This document shows positions 1-11,392 of a stretch of 64,000 bases of DNA, one piece after another (positions within the stretch are counted from its first letter, which is position 1; every line of letters begins with the position of its first letter). Made by a program: the position numbers and the translations under genes. The stretch is from positions 1-64,000 of the forward strand of contig CAJYVI010000070.1 of assembly GCA_913778145.1 (NCBI GenBank). The letters are read 5' to 3'. The DNA is from an uncultured Pseudocitrobacter sp. (GTDB lineage: Bacteria > Pseudomonadota > Gammaproteobacteria > Enterobacterales > Enterobacteriaceae). The notes below the pieces were generated by a model. The model did no database searches. It saw nothing but the letters and a program-made list of their open reading frames with translations, and was not told where the DNA came from.

Positions 1-2147
1 CGGAAGATCCGCGTTACAAAGATCTGATTGGCAAATATGTCATTCTGCCGCTGGTTAACCGTCGTATTCCGATCGTGGGCGACGAACACGCCGACATGGA
101 AAAAGGCACCGGCTGCGTGAAAATCACCCCGGCGCATGACTTTAACGACTATGAAGTGGGTCGTCGCCATCAACTTCCGATGATCAACATTCTGACCTTT
201 GACGGTGATATCCGTGAAACGGCGGAAGTGTACGACACCAAAGGCAACGAATCTGACGTTTACTCCAATGAGATCCCGGCAGAGTTCCAGAAACTGGAGC
301 GTTTTGCCGCGCGTAAAGCGATCGTAGCCGCCGTAGACGCCCTCGGCCTGCTGGAAGAGATCAAACCGCACGACCTGACCGTTCCTTACGGCGACCGTGG
401 CGGCGTAGTTATCGAACCGATGCTGACCGACCAGTGGTACGTGCGTGCCGACGTGCTGGCGAAACCGGCGGTTGAAGCGGTTGAGAACGGCGACATTCAG
501 TTTGTGCCGAAGCAGTACGAAAACATGTACTTCTCCTGGATGCGTGATATTCAGGACTGGTGTATCTCTCGTCAACTGTGGTGGGGTCACCGCATCCCGG
601 CATGGTACGACAACGACGGCAACGTCTACGTTGGCCGCACCGAAGAAGAAGTGCGTCAGGAAAACAACCTGAGCGCGGACGTTGCGCTGCGTCAGGACGA
701 AGACGTTCTCGACACCTGGTTCTCCTCCGCGCTGTGGACCTTCTCCACGCTCGGCTGGCCGGAAAACACCGACGCCCTGCGTCAGTTCCACCCGACCAGC
801 GTGATGGTTTCCGGCTTCGACATTATCTTCTTCTGGATTGCCCGCATGATCATGATGACCATGCACTTCATCAAAGATGAAAATGGCAAGCCGCAGGTGC
901 CGTTCCACACCGTCTACATGACCGGTCTGATTCGTGACGACGAAGGTCAGAAGATGTCCAAATCCAAGGGTAACGTTATCGACCCGCTGGATATGGTTGA
1001 CGGGATTTCGCTGGCAGACCTGCTGGAGAAACGCACCGGCAATATGATGCAGCCGCAGATGGCGGAGAAAATCCGCAAGCGTACCGAGAAACAGTTCCCG
1101 AACGGCATTGAGCCACACGGTACTGATGCCCTGCGCTTCACCCTGGCGGCGCTGGCCTCTACCGGCCGCGATATCAACTGGGATATGAAGCGCCTGGAAG
1201 GTTACCGTAACTTCTGTAACAAGCTGTGGAACGCCAGCCGCTTTGTGCTGATGAACACTGAAGGAAATGATTGCGGCTTCAACGGCGGCGAAATGACGCT
1301 GTCGCTGGCCGACCGCTGGATTCTGGCCGAATTCAACCAGACCGTGAAAGCATACCGCGAAGCGCTGGATAGCTACCGTTTCGATATCGCCGCGGGCATT
1401 CTGTATGAGTTCACCTGGAACCAGTTCTGCGACTGGTATCTGGAGCTGACCAAGCCAGTAATGACCGGGGGTTCTGAGTCTGAACTGCGTGGTACTCGCC
1501 ATACGTTGGTTACGGTTCTGGAAGGTCTGCTGCGCCTCGCGCATCCGATCATTCCGTTTATCACCGAAACCATCTGGCAGCGTGTGAAAGTGATTTGCGG
1601 TATCACCGCCGACACCATCATGTTGCAGCCGTTCCCGGAATACGATGCGTCTCAGGTTGATGAAGCCGCACTGGCCGACACCGAGTGGCTGAAACAGGCG
1701 ATCGTTGCTGTACGTAACATCCGTGCGGAAATGAACATCGCCCCGGGCAAACCGCTGGAGCTACTGCTGCGCGGTTGCAGTGCGGATGCAGAGCGTCGTG
1801 TGAACGACAACCGTAGCTTCCTGCTGAACCTGGCGCGTCTGGAAAGCATCACCGTGCTGCCAACCGATGACAAAGGCCCGGTATCCGTGACCAAAATCAT
1901 CGACGGCGCTGAGCTGCTGATCCCGATGGCGGGCCTCATCAACAAAGACGATGAGCTGGCGCGTCTGGCGAAAGAAGTGGCGAAGATTGAAGGTGAAATC
2001 AGCCGCATCGAGAACAAGCTGTCCAATGAAGGCTTTGTGGCGCGCGCACCGGAAGCGGTGATCGCCAAAGAGCGTGAGAAGCTGGACGGTTATGCAGAAG
2101 CGAAAGCGAAGTTGATTGAGCAGCAAGCGGTGATCGCCGCGCTGTAA
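1..2147 (+). CDS. valS: Valyl-tRNA synthetase, C-terminal part (5' end outside window)
   Basis: Class I aminoacyl-tRNA synthetase that charges tRNA-Val in the cytosol. The reading frame is open from base 3, so the gene enters from the left edge; 714 residues are present of the roughly 950 usual for the family. Visible parts are the end of the CP1 editing domain, the catalytic core with the KMSKS loop (bases 951-965, KMSKSKGN), the anticodon-binding domain, and a C-terminal coiled coil rich in Lys/Glu (about bases 1930-2140) typical of ValS. The HIGH motif lies outside the window. In E. coli valS is also followed by yjgM-region genes. Identity is secure; only the N-terminus is missing. Confidence 0.98.
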   Translation, partial: EDPRYKDLIGKYVILPLVNRRIPIVGDEHADMEKGTGCVKITPAHDFNDYEVGRRHQLPMINILTFDGDIRETAEVYDTKGNESDVYSNEIPAEFQKLERFAARKAIVAAVDALGLLEEIKPHDLTVPYGDRGGVVIEPMLTDQWYVRADVLAKPAVEAVENGDIQFVPKQYENMYFSWMRDIQDWCISRQLWWGHRIPAWYDNDGNVYVGRTEEEVRQENNLSADVALRQDEDVLDTWFSSALWTFSTLGWPENTDALRQFHPTSVMVSGFDIIFFWIARMIMMTMHFIKDENGKPQVPFHTVYMTGLIRDDEGQKMSKSKGNVIDPLDMVDGISLADLLEKRTGNMMQPQMAEKIRKRTEKQFPNGIEPHGTDALRFTLAALASTGRDINWDMKRLEGYRNFCNKLWNASRFVLMNTEGNDCGFNGGEMTLSLADRWILAEFNQTVKAYREALDSYRFDIAAGILYEFTWNQFCDWYLELTKPVMTGGSESELRGTRHTLVTVLEGLLRLAHPIIPFITETIWQRVKVICGITADTIMLQPFPEYDASQVDEAALADTEWLKQAIVAVRNIRAEMNIAPGKPLELLLRGCSADAERRVNDNRSFLLNLARLESITVLPTDDKGPVSVTKIIDGAELLIPMAGLINKDDELARLAKEVAKIEGEISRIENKLSNEGFVARAPEAVIAKEREKLDGYAEAKAKLIEQQAVIAAL

Positions 2148-2298
2148 TGCCCTGAGGTTGTGCCTGTTTGTTTGCCGGATGACACGGCTCGCATGCAGGC
2201 ACACCTGATTTTCCTCCCTGAATTATCCTCGCTTGCACTCACCCGCCCAGGGTGTTATTAACTGCATATCTCCGTCACTATTTATTTCGAGTTTCGCT

Positions 2299-2802
2299 AT
2301 GAGTGTTATATCTCCTGTCGCCGCCACGCTGCGCCCGCTCGCCGCTGACGACAATTCTGCTATTGCCCGCGTTATTCGCCAGGTCTCTGCTGAATACGGC
2401 CTGACCGCCGACAAAGGCTATACCGTTGCCGATCCGAATCTGGACGAACTGTATCAAGTCTACAGCCAGCCGGGTGCGGCGTATTGGGTCGTTGAGCAGA
2501 ATGGTCAGGTGGTTGGCGGCGGCGGCGTCGCGCCGTTAGGCTGTAGCGAGCCGGATATCTGCGAATTGCAGAAGATGTATTTTCTCCCCTCCGTGCGCGG
2601 CCAGGGGCTGGCTAAGAAGTTAGCGCTGATGGCGCTCGATCACGCACGCGAACAGGGTTTCAAGCACTGCTATCTTGAAACCACCGAGTTTCTGCGCGAA
2701 GCCATTGGTCTGTATGAACACTTAGGCTTCGAGCACATCAGCGAACCGTTGGGCTGCACCGGGCACGTGGATTGTGAAGTGCGGATGCTGAAAGCATTGT
2801 AA
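2299..2802 (+). CDS. yjgM: GNAT-family N-acetyltransferase YjgM
   Basis: A 167-residue single-domain GNAT protein matching E. coli YjgM in length and wording. The acetyl-CoA-binding region is visible around [14 protein letters not shown] (motif A, R/Q-x-x-G-x-A type), followed by a Tyr in LYEHLGFEH typical of motif B. The ATG at 2299 gives the family length; an in-frame extension back to 2233 has no support. Substrate is unknown; E. coli YjgM has been linked to O-acetylserine export or detoxification only loosely. It lies between valS and the convergent miaE. Confidence 0.9.
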   Translation: MSVISPVAATLRPLAADDNSAIARVIRQVSAEYGLTADKGYTVADPNLDELYQVYSQPGAAYWVVEQNGQVVGGGGVAPLGCSEPDICELQKMYFLPSVRGQGLAKKLALMALDHAREQGFKHCYLETTEFLREAIGLYEHLGFEHISEPLGCTGHVDCEVRMLKAL

Positions 2803-2811
2803 GATTATCTC

Positions 2812-3570
2812 TCACATCGGCACACCACTATGAAAACGAAACTCCGCATCTGGCGTGCTAATTAATGCCGCTTCAACCTCACCAAAGAAACGTACGCGCG
2901 GGGTAATATCCGTTTTCGATACCTGCTGCGCCAGCGCCAGGTAATCCTGATAATGGCGGGCTTCAGAGCGTAGCAGGGAGAGATAAAACTTCTGTAATGG
3001 CTCATCGAGATACGGTGCCAGCGCGGCAAAACGCTCGCAGGAACGCGCTTCGATATAAGCCCCGCAAATCAGTTTATCAATCAGCGTCAACGGCTCGTGC
3101 GTGCGCACCTCTTTGAGCATGCCCTTCGCGTAGCGGCTGGCGGTGATCTTCACATAGGGGATCTGACGCGCGGCCATGGCTTCGCGTACCTGCCAGAAGT
3201 GATGCAACTCCTCTTTGATCAACAGCACCATGCTGTCGATCAGCGCCTGCCCCCACGGATCGTCGGTCTGCGGCATTACGCTTTTACCGATCTGCTTGTG
3301 CAGCGCGACAAAATCCGGCTCCGGCCCGTCGCGAAACGCAAACGCTTCATACGGTTGTAGCCACGCCAGCAATGAGTCCGCGCCCTGCTTATCGGCAACA
3401 TATTTACGCACCAGCAGCATGGCGGTTTGCGCGGCTTTGAGCTCGCACACCAGATGGTCGGTTAACAAAAGCGGCAGATTCGCCGAGTCACGGGCTTTAT
3501 CAAGCCAGGCCTGTGGCGTGGTGCAGTGAAGAAAATTGAGAACAGGGGAGAGAATGTGCGGGTAATCCAT
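2812..3570 (-). CDS. miaE: tRNA-(ms2io6A)-hydroxylase MiaE
   Basis: Non-haem di-iron monooxygenase that hydroxylates the isopentenyl group of ms2i6A at tRNA position 37. The 252-residue protein carries the ferritin-like four-helix pattern of Glu and ExxH ligands, including KEELHHFWQ, and later EARSCERF and RSEARHYQDY. These supply two Glu-x-x-His pairs plus extra Glu residues for the di-iron site. miaE is present in Salmonella and many enterics but absent from E. coli K-12, where yjgM lies directly beside rraB. It is convergent with yjgM (gap 9 bp) and sits 49 bp downstream of rraB on the same strand. Confidence 0.93.
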   Translation of the reverse strand: MDYPHILSPVLNFLHCTTPQAWLDKARDSANLPLLLTDHLVCELKAAQTAMLLVRKYVADKQGADSLLAWLQPYEAFAFRDGPEPDFVALHKQIGKSVMPQTDDPWGQALIDSMVLLIKEELHHFWQVREAMAARQIPYVKITASRYAKGMLKEVRTHEPLTLIDKLICGAYIEARSCERFAALAPYLDEPLQKFYLSLLRSEARHYQDYLALAQQVSKTDITPRVRFFGEVEAALISTPDAEFRFHSGVPM

Positions 3571-3619
3571 GCTTTATCCTTGCCCCACGGCAGCGGGCGC
3601 TGCCGTGGGTGAATGATGC

Positions 3620-4039
3620 TTAGTGACGAACACCATCATCATCTTCGTCGACGTCATCTTCGTCGTCATCACCTTCTTCGCCGTTAGGATCTTCGTAATA
3701 AGTGCCCCAACCGTCATACTCAACTTCAAATTTCTCGGCCAGCGTCATCAGTTGCTCAACCTGCGCGTCAATCAGATCGGCATTCAGGGCAGATTCACTA
3801 AGGATATCGCAGCAGATGACGGTGTCGCCCTCTTCCACTTCCAGCTCTTCCGGCTCAGTCACTTCGTAACCCATTTTGAAGGCTTCAACCGCGAACTTCT
3901 CCAGCGCGTCAAAATCGTCGGCAGAGAGGTGGTGTTCAATGGTATACAGCGCATCAGGATCGCTGCCGTCTTCCAGCAGTTCTTCGATGATCAGGCGCGT
4001 CTCTTCACGCTGCTCTTCCAGTAATTCCGGGTTTGCCAT
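3620..4039 (-). CDS. rraB: Ribonuclease E inhibitor RraB
   Basis: RraB binds RNase E and modulates degradosome activity. The protein is 139 residues, as expected, starts [13 protein letters not shown], and ends in the acidic tail ([16 protein letters not shown]) characteristic of RraB. The ATG at 4039 is preceded by an AGGAACGAG ribosome-binding stretch; a longer in-frame extension upstream to 4150 would run through the argI control region and is unlikely. It is divergent from argI. Confidence 0.95.
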   Translation of the reverse strand: MANPELLEEQREETRLIIEELLEDGSDPDALYTIEHHLSADDFDALEKFAVEAFKMGYEVTEPEELEVEEGDTVICCDILSESALNADLIDAQVEQLMTLAEKFEVEYDGWGTYYEDPNGEEGDDDEDDVDEDDDGVRH

Positions 4040-4133
4040 GGCTCGTTCCTCGTAATGTGGCGTTACTCTTATTGTCACATACCGCAAGCATTGCCTCCAC
4101 CTTTGTGAGAAAGATTTGTGCATCGGGGTTGCA

Positions 4134-4172
4134 ATTGCATATTCATACATATAAATTGAATTTTAATTCAAT
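4134..4172 (+). promoter_or_regulatory. Tandem ARG boxes (ArgR operator) before argI
   Basis: Two 18-bp ARG boxes separated by 3 bp, the classic arrangement for hexameric ArgR. The downstream box (4155-4172, attgaattttaattcaat) is a perfect palindrome matching the consensus. The upstream box (4134-4151) is weaker. Position directly ahead of argI implies arginine repression, as in E. coli argI/argF. Confidence 0.9.
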
Positions 4173-4199
4173 AAGTGGCCTAAGCCATGCGAGGACAAG

Positions 4200-5204
4200 A
4201 TGCCAAATTTTTATCAGAAGCACTTTTTAAAATTACTCGATTTCACCCCTGCCGAGCTGAACGCGCTGCTACAACTCGCCGCCCAGCTGAAAGCCGATAA
4301 AAAAAGCGGCAACGAGACGCCAAAACTGACCGGTAAAAACATCGCGCTCATCTTCGAAAAAGACTCAACCCGCACACGATGCTCTTTCGAAGTTGCCGCA
4401 TACGATCAGGGCGCTCGCGTCACTTATCTCGGCCCAAGCGGCAGCCAGATTGGCCACAAAGAATCGATTAAAGACACCGCTCGCGTGCTGGGCCGCATGT
4501 ATGACGGTATTCAGTATCGCGGTTACGGCCAGGAGATTGTCGAAACGCTGGCGCAGTTCGCGGGTGTGCCGGTCTGGAACGGTTTGACCAACGAATTTCA
4601 TCCGACACAATTGCTGGCTGATTTGCTCACCATGCAGGAGCATTTGCCGGGTAAAGCGTTCAATGAGATGACGCTGGTTTATGCAGGCGACGCGCGTAAC
4701 AACATGGGCAATTCGATGCTGGAAGCCGCCGCGTTAACCGGGCTGGATTTACGTCTGGTCGCCCCGCAGGCCTGCTGGCCGGAAGAGAGCCTGGTAACCG
4801 AATGCAAGGCGCTGGCGCAGAAGAACGGCGGCAATATCACTCTCACCGAAGATATCGCGGCGGGCGTCAAAGGCGCTGACTTTATCTACACCGACGTGTG
4901 GGTATCGATGGGCGAAGCCAAAGAGAAATGGGCGGAACGTATTGCGCTGCTGCGTGATTATCAGGTGAATAGTCAAATGATGGCGCTCACTGGCAACCCG
5001 CAGGTGAAATTCCTCCACTGCCTGCCTGCGTTCCATGACGATCAGACCACGCTCGGCCAAAAAATGGCGGAAGAATATGGTATGCACGGCGGAATGGAAG
5101 TTACCGACGAGGTATTTGAATCCCCGGCAAGCATCGTTTTCGACCAGGCCGAAAACCGCATGCACACCATCAAAGCGGTGATGGTGGCGACGTTAAGCCA
5201 GTAA
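4200..5204 (+). CDS. argI: Ornithine carbamoyltransferase
   Basis: Catalyses carbamoyl phosphate plus ornithine to citrulline in arginine biosynthesis. The 334-residue protein has the carbamoyl-phosphate loop STRTRCSFE (about residues 56-64), the HPTQ motif of the central domain and the catalytic HCLPAFH motif near residue 272. The ATG at 4200 follows GAGGACAAG. The upstream ARG boxes show arginine control. It is convergent with tabA across a hairpin. Confidence 0.98.
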   Translation: MPNFYQKHFLKLLDFTPAELNALLQLAAQLKADKKSGNETPKLTGKNIALIFEKDSTRTRCSFEVAAYDQGARVTYLGPSGSQIGHKESIKDTARVLGRMYDGIQYRGYGQEIVETLAQFAGVPVWNGLTNEFHPTQLLADLLTMQEHLPGKAFNEMTLVYAGDARNNMGNSMLEAAALTGLDLRLVAPQACWPEESLVTECKALAQKNGGNITLTEDIAAGVKGADFIYTDVWVSMGEAKEKWAERIALLRDYQVNSQMMALTGNPQVKFLHCLPAFHDDQTTLGQKMAEEYGMHGGMEVTDEVFESPASIVFDQAENRMHTIKAVMVATLSQ

Positions 5205-5213
5205 CAACGCATA

Positions 5214-5246
5214 TCCGGCCTGGATGCACGCAGCATACAGGCCGGA
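5214..5246. terminator. Hairpin between convergent argI and tabA
   Basis: A 9-bp inverted repeat, TCCGGCCTG (5214-5222) and CAGGCCGGA (5238-5246), followed by AAAAA on the plus strand. It lies between two convergent genes and resembles REP half-elements. It probably serves as a transcription end or RNA-stabilising element; no clean T-run is present on the plus strand. Confidence 0.55.
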
Positions 5247-5253
5247 AAAAGGC

Positions 5254-6277
<1,024 letters not shown>

Positions 6278-6808
6278 ATGAAAATGAATAAAGTTGCTAT
6301 GGCTGTAGCGTTCACCGCTGCAATGAGCTCCATGTCTGTATTAGCTGACACCACCAATGGTCAGATTGAATTTCAGGGTGAGTTGGTAAATACCGCTTGT
6401 GGCCTGGCTGCTAATTCAAGCCCGGTAAGCGTTGATTTCGGTCAGATTCCAGTATCTGCGCTGGCTAACGGTGCTCGTGCCGGTAATGTGCAGAAAAATA
6501 TTGAACTGCAGGATTGCGATACTACTGTCGCAACCAGCGCAGTGGTTTCCTACACCCCAACCACCATCAACCCGTCTGACGATACGCTGGCAGCCTTCAC
6601 TTCTGGCACCGCTTCTGGCGCAGGTATTGGTCTGCGTGACAGCGCAAGCCAGGATGTTGTTTGGGGCCAGGGTACCAGCGCAGTTCAACTGGTAGACGGT
6701 ACTAACACGATTCCTTTCGTGGCCTATCTGAAAGCTGACAACGACGCGAACACCGTTACTGCTGGTGCTTTCCAGTCCACCGTTAACTTCCAGATCGATT
6801 ACCAGTAA
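6278..6808 (+). CDS. Major fimbrial subunit (pilin)
   Basis: A 176-residue pilin exported to the periplasm and polymerised by the chaperone-usher pathway. It has a Sec signal peptide (about residues 1-23, ending SVLA), the pilin Cys pair (NTACGLAA near 40 and ELQDCD near 75), the VDFGQI motif between them, and the C-terminal beta-strand ending in Asn-Phe-Gln-Ile-Asp-Tyr-Gln with the penultimate Tyr recognised by chaperones. First position in the operon and compact pilin form suggest the shaft subunit. The ATG at 6278 follows ACGAGGATG. Confidence 0.93.
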   Translation: MKMNKVAMAVAFTAAMSSMSVLADTTNGQIEFQGELVNTACGLAANSSPVSVDFGQIPVSALANGARAGNVQKNIELQDCDTTVATSAVVSYTPTTINPSDDTLAAFTSGTASGAGIGLRDSASQDVVWGQGTSAVQLVDGTNTIPFVAYLKADNDANTVTAGAFQSTVNFQIDYQ

Positions 6809-6878
6809 TCATAAGGAAGTGCCTGGTGCGGGGAGCATTCCCCGCACTGTGCGCAGATAACACTGACAGGGGAGCCAC

Positions 6879-7427
6879 ATGAAAATAAGTCAATCGCTCT
6901 TATTACCGTTTGTGTCATGTGTGCTACTGAGTGCCTCATTCACTCAGGCCTCAACAATGACCCCAGGGAAATTGGCAATGAACGGCGAACTCATTGAGGC
7001 GGCCTGCAGTATTAACCCTAATAGTCGCGATATTGGGATTGAATTTGGCGATATTTCTGCCCATTCGTTGAATATGAACGACGAAGGTATATTGACGCAT
7101 CCTTTTTTTGTGCAATTGATGGGATGCTCCATTGTAATAAAAGGAAATGCGCAGAATCAGTATCCCTTTGCCAATGTGACGTTCATTGGTGATACATCTG
7201 CAAGCGATCCCACTGCCCTGCTCACTAACGGTGATGCAGATGGCGTAGGTATTCGTTTACGCGATCAGCATGGTGAAATTCTCACATTGGGAAAGCCATC
7301 ACCAGGATACGAATTGAGCGATGAAGACAATATTCTGAAATTTACAGCATCGCTTATCCCCGTAAAACAACATATTAAAACGGGTGAATTTTATGCTACA
7401 GCGCGTTTTTTCATTGATTACAACTAA
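6879..7427 (+). CDS. Minor fimbrial subunit, possible anchor/terminator
   Basis: A 182-residue pilin-like protein with signal peptide (cleavage near TQAS), a Cys pair (EAACSIN and LMGCSI), the EFGDIS motif and a C-terminal FFIDYN ending that fits donor-strand pilins. Its second place, directly before the usher, matches PapH or MrpB in P/Mrp-type operons, where that subunit can terminate the rod. That role is inferred from position only. It has a GGGGAGCC ribosome-binding site before ATG. Confidence 0.8.
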   Translation: MKISQSLLLPFVSCVLLSASFTQASTMTPGKLAMNGELIEAACSINPNSRDIGIEFGDISAHSLNMNDEGILTHPFFVQLMGCSIVIKGNAQNQYPFANVTFIGDTSASDPTALLTNGDADGVGIRLRDQHGEILTLGKPSPGYELSDEDNILKFTASLIPVKQHIKTGEFYATARFFIDYN

Positions 7428-7487
7428 TTCGTGATTAATCCGTAGCGGGATACTTCGTATTTCAATGGTTTATTCAGGACGAAAAAC

Positions 7488-9968
7488 ATGTCGGTAAAAT
7501 TAAAAACAAGAATATCGATAATTGCTATCAAGGTGATTATGTTCTGCTATTGCTCCACCGGATATGCAGACGACAGCGTTGAATTTAATACCGACGTCCT
7601 GGATGCTGCCGATCGTACGCATGTTGATCTCACGCGCTTCTCGACAGACAACTACGTGACGCCTGGAACCTACCTGCTCGATATCCGCATAAACAGCCAA
7701 CCGGTCGGGCAAGAAAAGATCCAGTACGTTGCCGTATCTGAAGGTAAGAGCAGTCAGCCCTGCATCAGTGGCGATCTGCTGGCCAAACTCGCTCTAAAAG
7801 AGGATGCGCTGCTGCAGGTTAAGCAGGTCTATGAGAATTGCTATTCACTACAAAGTCTGGCTGGCGCCAAATTAACTAACTATGCCGGGGTACTGGATAT
7901 CACCGTCCCACAGGCATGGATGAAATATAACGATCCAAACTGGACTCCACCAGAGCGCTGGGACCAGGGCATTGCCGGCGCAATTTTCGACTACAGCCTG
8001 AGCGGACAGCTGACTCGCCAGTTTGATGGTAGTGAAAACTACAACTCGGTATCGGGTTATGGTCAGGCCGGCGTCAACGTCGGGGCCTGGCGCGTTCGGG
8101 GCGAATATCAGACCAACTACTCAAGTAGTAATCACCAGTTTGATTTCGACTGGAACCAGTTTTACGCCTATCGCCCGCTACCAACCATGGCCGCGAAGCT
8201 TACCGTCGGCGAAATCTACCTTAACTCTCAGGTTTTCGACACGCTGCGCTTTACCGGTGCCAACCTTGCGAGCGACGAGCGCATGCTGCCGCCAGCATTG
8301 CAGGGTTATGCACCTGAAATTCACGGAATAGCCAAAAGCAGTGCCCGGGTGACTGTTAGCCAAAGCGGCCGTGTTATTTATGAAACGACCGTTCCGGCTG
8401 GGCCATTTAATATTCAGGATCTTCGTAGTTCCGTGCGCGGGACGCTGGACGTGCGTGTTGAAGAGCAGGATGGCTCCGTCTCGTCATTTCAGGTTAATAC
8501 GGCCAACATCCCGTATCTGACCCGCCCAGGCTACGTACGCTACAACATCTCAGGCGGGACGCCATCGCGCTATAACCATAAGTTTCAGGGGCCGTCTTTT
8601 GTCTCAGGTGATTTTTCCTGGGGGATAAGTAATGCATGGTCGCTGTATGGCGGCTTACAAACATCCGGCGAAGAGTACACCGCATCTTCCGTAGGTATTG
8701 GCCGTGACCTGAGCATACTGGGCGCCATTTCTGTCGATGCGACAGAATCCTGGAGCCGTCAGCGTGATGGACAGCGCTTAAAAGGCACGTCATGGAAGCT
8801 GAGCTACGCCAAAACATTTGATGAATACAACAGTGCCATCACCTTTGCGGGCTATCGCTTCTCTGAAGAGAACTTCCGCTCAATGGCCCAGTATCTGGAT
8901 GACCGCTATCAGGGTTTTGACAATCTGGGACGAGAGAAAGAGATCTATACCATCACCGGTAATAAAACATTCTGGGCAGGAGAAGCCGGAAAATCGACCA
9001 CGCTGTTTCTGACCTATACCCACCAAAATTATTGGGATAAGCGCAGCCAGGATCGTTACGGCGTATCCGTTGGCCGTTCTTTCCGTATCGGCGAGATAAG
9101 CGGTATCAGTGCCAACCTCTCCGCCTATCGTACGGATTACCAAGGCCGCCGTGATGATTCCATCGCATTCTCGCTATCGGTACCGATTGGCGACAACAAA
9201 TGGGCGGGTCTGGATATTCAAAGCAATAACGGCAAAACCAGCCCCATGGCGTCCTACACCGATAACAGCGATTACAACAATTTGTGGCGCATTCGTGCCG
9301 GTGCCAGCCAAAGCGGATATGCCAACGTTGATGGCTACTACCAGCATCGTTCACAACTTGCAGAAATCAATACGAATGCCAGCTATCAGCAAGGCCATTA
9401 CATGGCGCTTAGCAGCACGTTGCGCGGTGGATTTACGGCCACACGTCACGGCGCAGCCATGCATAACAGCGGCGCAACGCTTAATACGGCCCGCATGATG
9501 GTCGACACCAATGGTATCGCTGGCGTCCCGCTCAACGGCCAAAAAGCGCGTACCAATCTCTTTGGTATCGCCGTGGTACCGGACGTCGTGAGCTACAACA
9601 GCTTTGACACGCGTGTGGACGTCGATGCGATGGATAGCGATATCGAACCCTCAAAAGCCATCAGCACGACCACGCTTACGGAAGGTGCAATTGGTTATCA
9701 GGCCTTTGGTATGGCGAAGGGGATGAAAATGATGGGGAATATTCGACTGGCCGATAACAGCACTCCGCCATTTGGCGCAGAAGTCTATAACGCCGATGGC
9801 GTCAGCGTTGCGATGGTGCTGGAAGATGGAAAAGCCTGGCTGGCTGGCGTTAACCCGGATGAAACACTGCGTGTGAATTGGGGCGGTAAGGATCAGTGCA
9901 AGGTCAGCATACCGGCATTGTCCGGCAGCAACAGCACGCTATCAGGCGCACTGCTGCCGTGCCGCTAA
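7488..9968 (+). CDS. Fimbrial outer-membrane usher (PapC/FimD family)
   Basis: An 826-residue usher that receives chaperone-subunit complexes and secretes the growing pilus through the outer membrane. Parts seen in order: signal peptide ending GYA; N-terminal periplasmic domain (VEFNTDVLDAADRTHVDLTRF); 24-strand barrel with a plug domain (about residues 220-320, including SGRVIYETTVPAGPFNIQDL); and C-terminal periplasmic domains with a closing Cys pair (KDQCKV and LLPCR). Length is normal. It precedes the chaperone gene, the order used by pap and mrp operons and unlike fim. Confidence 0.96.
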   Translation: MSVKLKTRISIIAIKVIMFCYCSTGYADDSVEFNTDVLDAADRTHVDLTRFSTDNYVTPGTYLLDIRINSQPVGQEKIQYVAVSEGKSSQPCISGDLLAKLALKEDALLQVKQVYENCYSLQSLAGAKLTNYAGVLDITVPQAWMKYNDPNWTPPERWDQGIAGAIFDYSLSGQLTRQFDGSENYNSVSGYGQAGVNVGAWRVRGEYQTNYSSSNHQFDFDWNQFYAYRPLPTMAAKLTVGEIYLNSQVFDTLRFTGANLASDERMLPPALQGYAPEIHGIAKSSARVTVSQSGRVIYETTVPAGPFNIQDLRSSVRGTLDVRVEEQDGSVSSFQVNTANIPYLTRPGYVRYNISGGTPSRYNHKFQGPSFVSGDFSWGISNAWSLYGGLQTSGEEYTASSVGIGRDLSILGAISVDATESWSRQRDGQRLKGTSWKLSYAKTFDEYNSAITFAGYRFSEENFRSMAQYLDDRYQGFDNLGREKEIYTITGNKTFWAGEAGKSTTLFLTYTHQNYWDKRSQDRYGVSVGRSFRIGEISGISANLSAYRTDYQGRRDDSIAFSLSVPIGDNKWAGLDIQSNNGKTSPMASYTDNSDYNNLWRIRAGASQSGYANVDGYYQHRSQLAEINTNASYQQGHYMALSSTLRGGFTATRHGAAMHNSGATLNTARMMVDTNGIAGVPLNGQKARTNLFGIAVVPDVVSYNSFDTRVDVDAMDSDIEPSKAISTTTLTEGAIGYQAFGMAKGMKMMGNIRLADNSTPPFGAEVYNADGVSVAMVLEDGKAWLAGVNPDETLRVNWGGKDQCKVSIPALSGSNSTLSGALLPCR

Positions 9969-10009
9969 AACGCTTAAATATAGTTATCTCATTGTATAAA
10001 AGGCTAAAA

Positions 10010-10750
10010 ATGAGCATGAAAAGAAATAATGGCCGCTGGATAGCAGGCATGATGCTGGGCGTTCTCAGCAGCTACGCGCAGGCTGGCGTCTCACTTGATC
10101 GCACACGCGTCATCATTACCGAAAAAGACGCTTCAGCGAGCGCGAATTTATCCAATACCAGCCCGGATATTCCTTTTCTGGCGCAGTCATGGGTAGAAGA
10201 TGAAAAAGGCAACCGGATCACCTCTCCACTGGTTGTGCTTCCCCCTTTGCAGCGCATCAATGGCGGACAAAAAGGGATTGCCCGCGTCACCAAAACCGAT
10301 GGGGTAGAAAAACTGCCGCAGGACAGAGAGAGCCTTTTTTATCTCAACGTTCGGGAAATTCCACCTAAGCCGGATAAACCTAACGTGCTGCAACTGGCCA
10401 TGCAATCGCGCATCAAGCTGTTTTATCGGCCAGCGGCGATCATTCCCAAAAGCAAGAGTGAAATCTGGCAAGACCAGGTGACATTCCAGAAAAACGGCAC
10501 ACAGATGACGGCACAGAACCCGACGCCGTATTACGTCACCATCATCGGACTTTCTAAAGCGGGTCAGAAAATTACCCGTTTCCCGGGAATTATGATCGCA
10601 CCGAAATCAAGCCAGCAATTTGCCATTACGGATGCGGGTGTCGGTGAGTTTTCAATGATGTACGTGAATGACTACGGCGGCCATCCCGAGCTGAAATACC
10701 GTTGCGATGGCAGTACCTGTAAAGCGTTACCCGCAGCTCAACAGGATTAA
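10010..10750 (+). CDS. Periplasmic fimbrial chaperone (PapD-like)
   Basis: A 246-residue chaperone that donates its G1 strand to pilin subunits. After a signal peptide (to about AQAG) come two immunoglobulin-like domains. The wording is close to PapD: LAQSWVEDEKGN, the QDRESLFYLNVREIPP signature, IKLFYRPAAI, NPTPYYVTIIGL and VNDYGGHPEL, with a C-terminal Cys pair (YRCDGSTC). This assigns the operon to the P-pilus (pi) clade. The ATG at 10010 fits the signal peptide; an in-frame extension back into the usher gene is not supported. Confidence 0.95.
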   Translation: MSMKRNNGRWIAGMMLGVLSSYAQAGVSLDRTRVIITEKDASASANLSNTSPDIPFLAQSWVEDEKGNRITSPLVVLPPLQRINGGQKGIARVTKTDGVEKLPQDRESLFYLNVREIPPKPDKPNVLQLAMQSRIKLFYRPAAIIPKSKSEIWQDQVTFQKNGTQMTAQNPTPYYVTIIGLSKAGQKITRFPGIMIAPKSSQQFAITDAGVGEFSMMYVNDYGGHPELKYRCDGSTCKALPAAQQD

Positions 10751-10768
10751 CACAAAAGGAAACTGGCA

Positions 10769-11392
10769 ATGCGAAATCGATATTCCTTAATTGCGCTTCT
10801 GACCTTAAGCATCGCGGCAAATGCCTGGGCAAGTACGCCGTTGTTGCCTCAGCATAACGATCAGGATCATAGCGGTGAAGATAGCGGCATTGTCCGGTTC
10901 CATGGCTCCGTTTTCGCTTCACCTTGTGTGATGGCGATGCAAAGCCGTATCCAGGATGTTGAGATGGGTGAAATTAGCGCGCGCCGTTTCCATCAGGCAG
11001 GAGATCGCAGCCAACCGGTACTGATAAAAGTCTATTTAAAAGATTGTCTGAAAGGGGCATCGATGGTTAGGGGAAGCGTCGCGTCTAAAACCACCGGCAA
11101 CAACTGGCGGGCCTGGACCACCGGTGAACAAGCGGTTCAGCTGACGTTTATTGGCGAGTCTGACGACATCAACACTCAATTATTACACACCGAAGGCAGC
11201 ACGCGTGGCGCAGGCATTCGACTGCTTGATGCGGATGGTAAACCGCTCGAACTCAATCAGACGGAGCGCCCCTATCTGGTAAAAACAGGCGATAGCGAAT
11301 TGACCTTTATGGCCGCGCTGGAAGCAACAACAACCCGCGTTAGCGCCGGGGATTTCCGCGGTTTGATTCGCCTGAAAATGGAGTACTTATGA
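10769..11392 (+). CDS. Minor fimbrial subunit
   Basis: A 207-residue pilin-type protein with signal peptide (residues about 1-22, ending NAWA), a Cys pair (ASPCVMAM and LKDCLKG), the VEMGEIS motif and a C-terminal beta-strand ending RLKMEYL. It is somewhat longer than the shaft pilin and could be a tip-fibrillum or adaptor subunit like PapK/PapF or MrpE/F. Its stop overlaps the next start (ATGATG), so translation is coupled. Confidence 0.82.
   Translation: MRNRYSLIALLTLSIAANAWASTPLLPQHNDQDHSGEDSGIVRFHGSVFASPCVMAMQSRIQDVEMGEISARRFHQAGDRSQPVLIKVYLKDCLKGASMVRGSVASKTTGNNWRAWTTGEQAVQLTFIGESDDINTQLLHTEGSTRGAGIRLLDADGKPLELNQTERPYLVKTGDSELTFMAALEATTTRVSAGDFRGLIRLKMEYL

Noticed and set aside
7500-9542. 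Several open frames on the minus strand and in other frames within the usher gene
   Set aside because: They lack ribosome-binding sites and family features and overlap a complete usher; they are shadows of its codon pattern.
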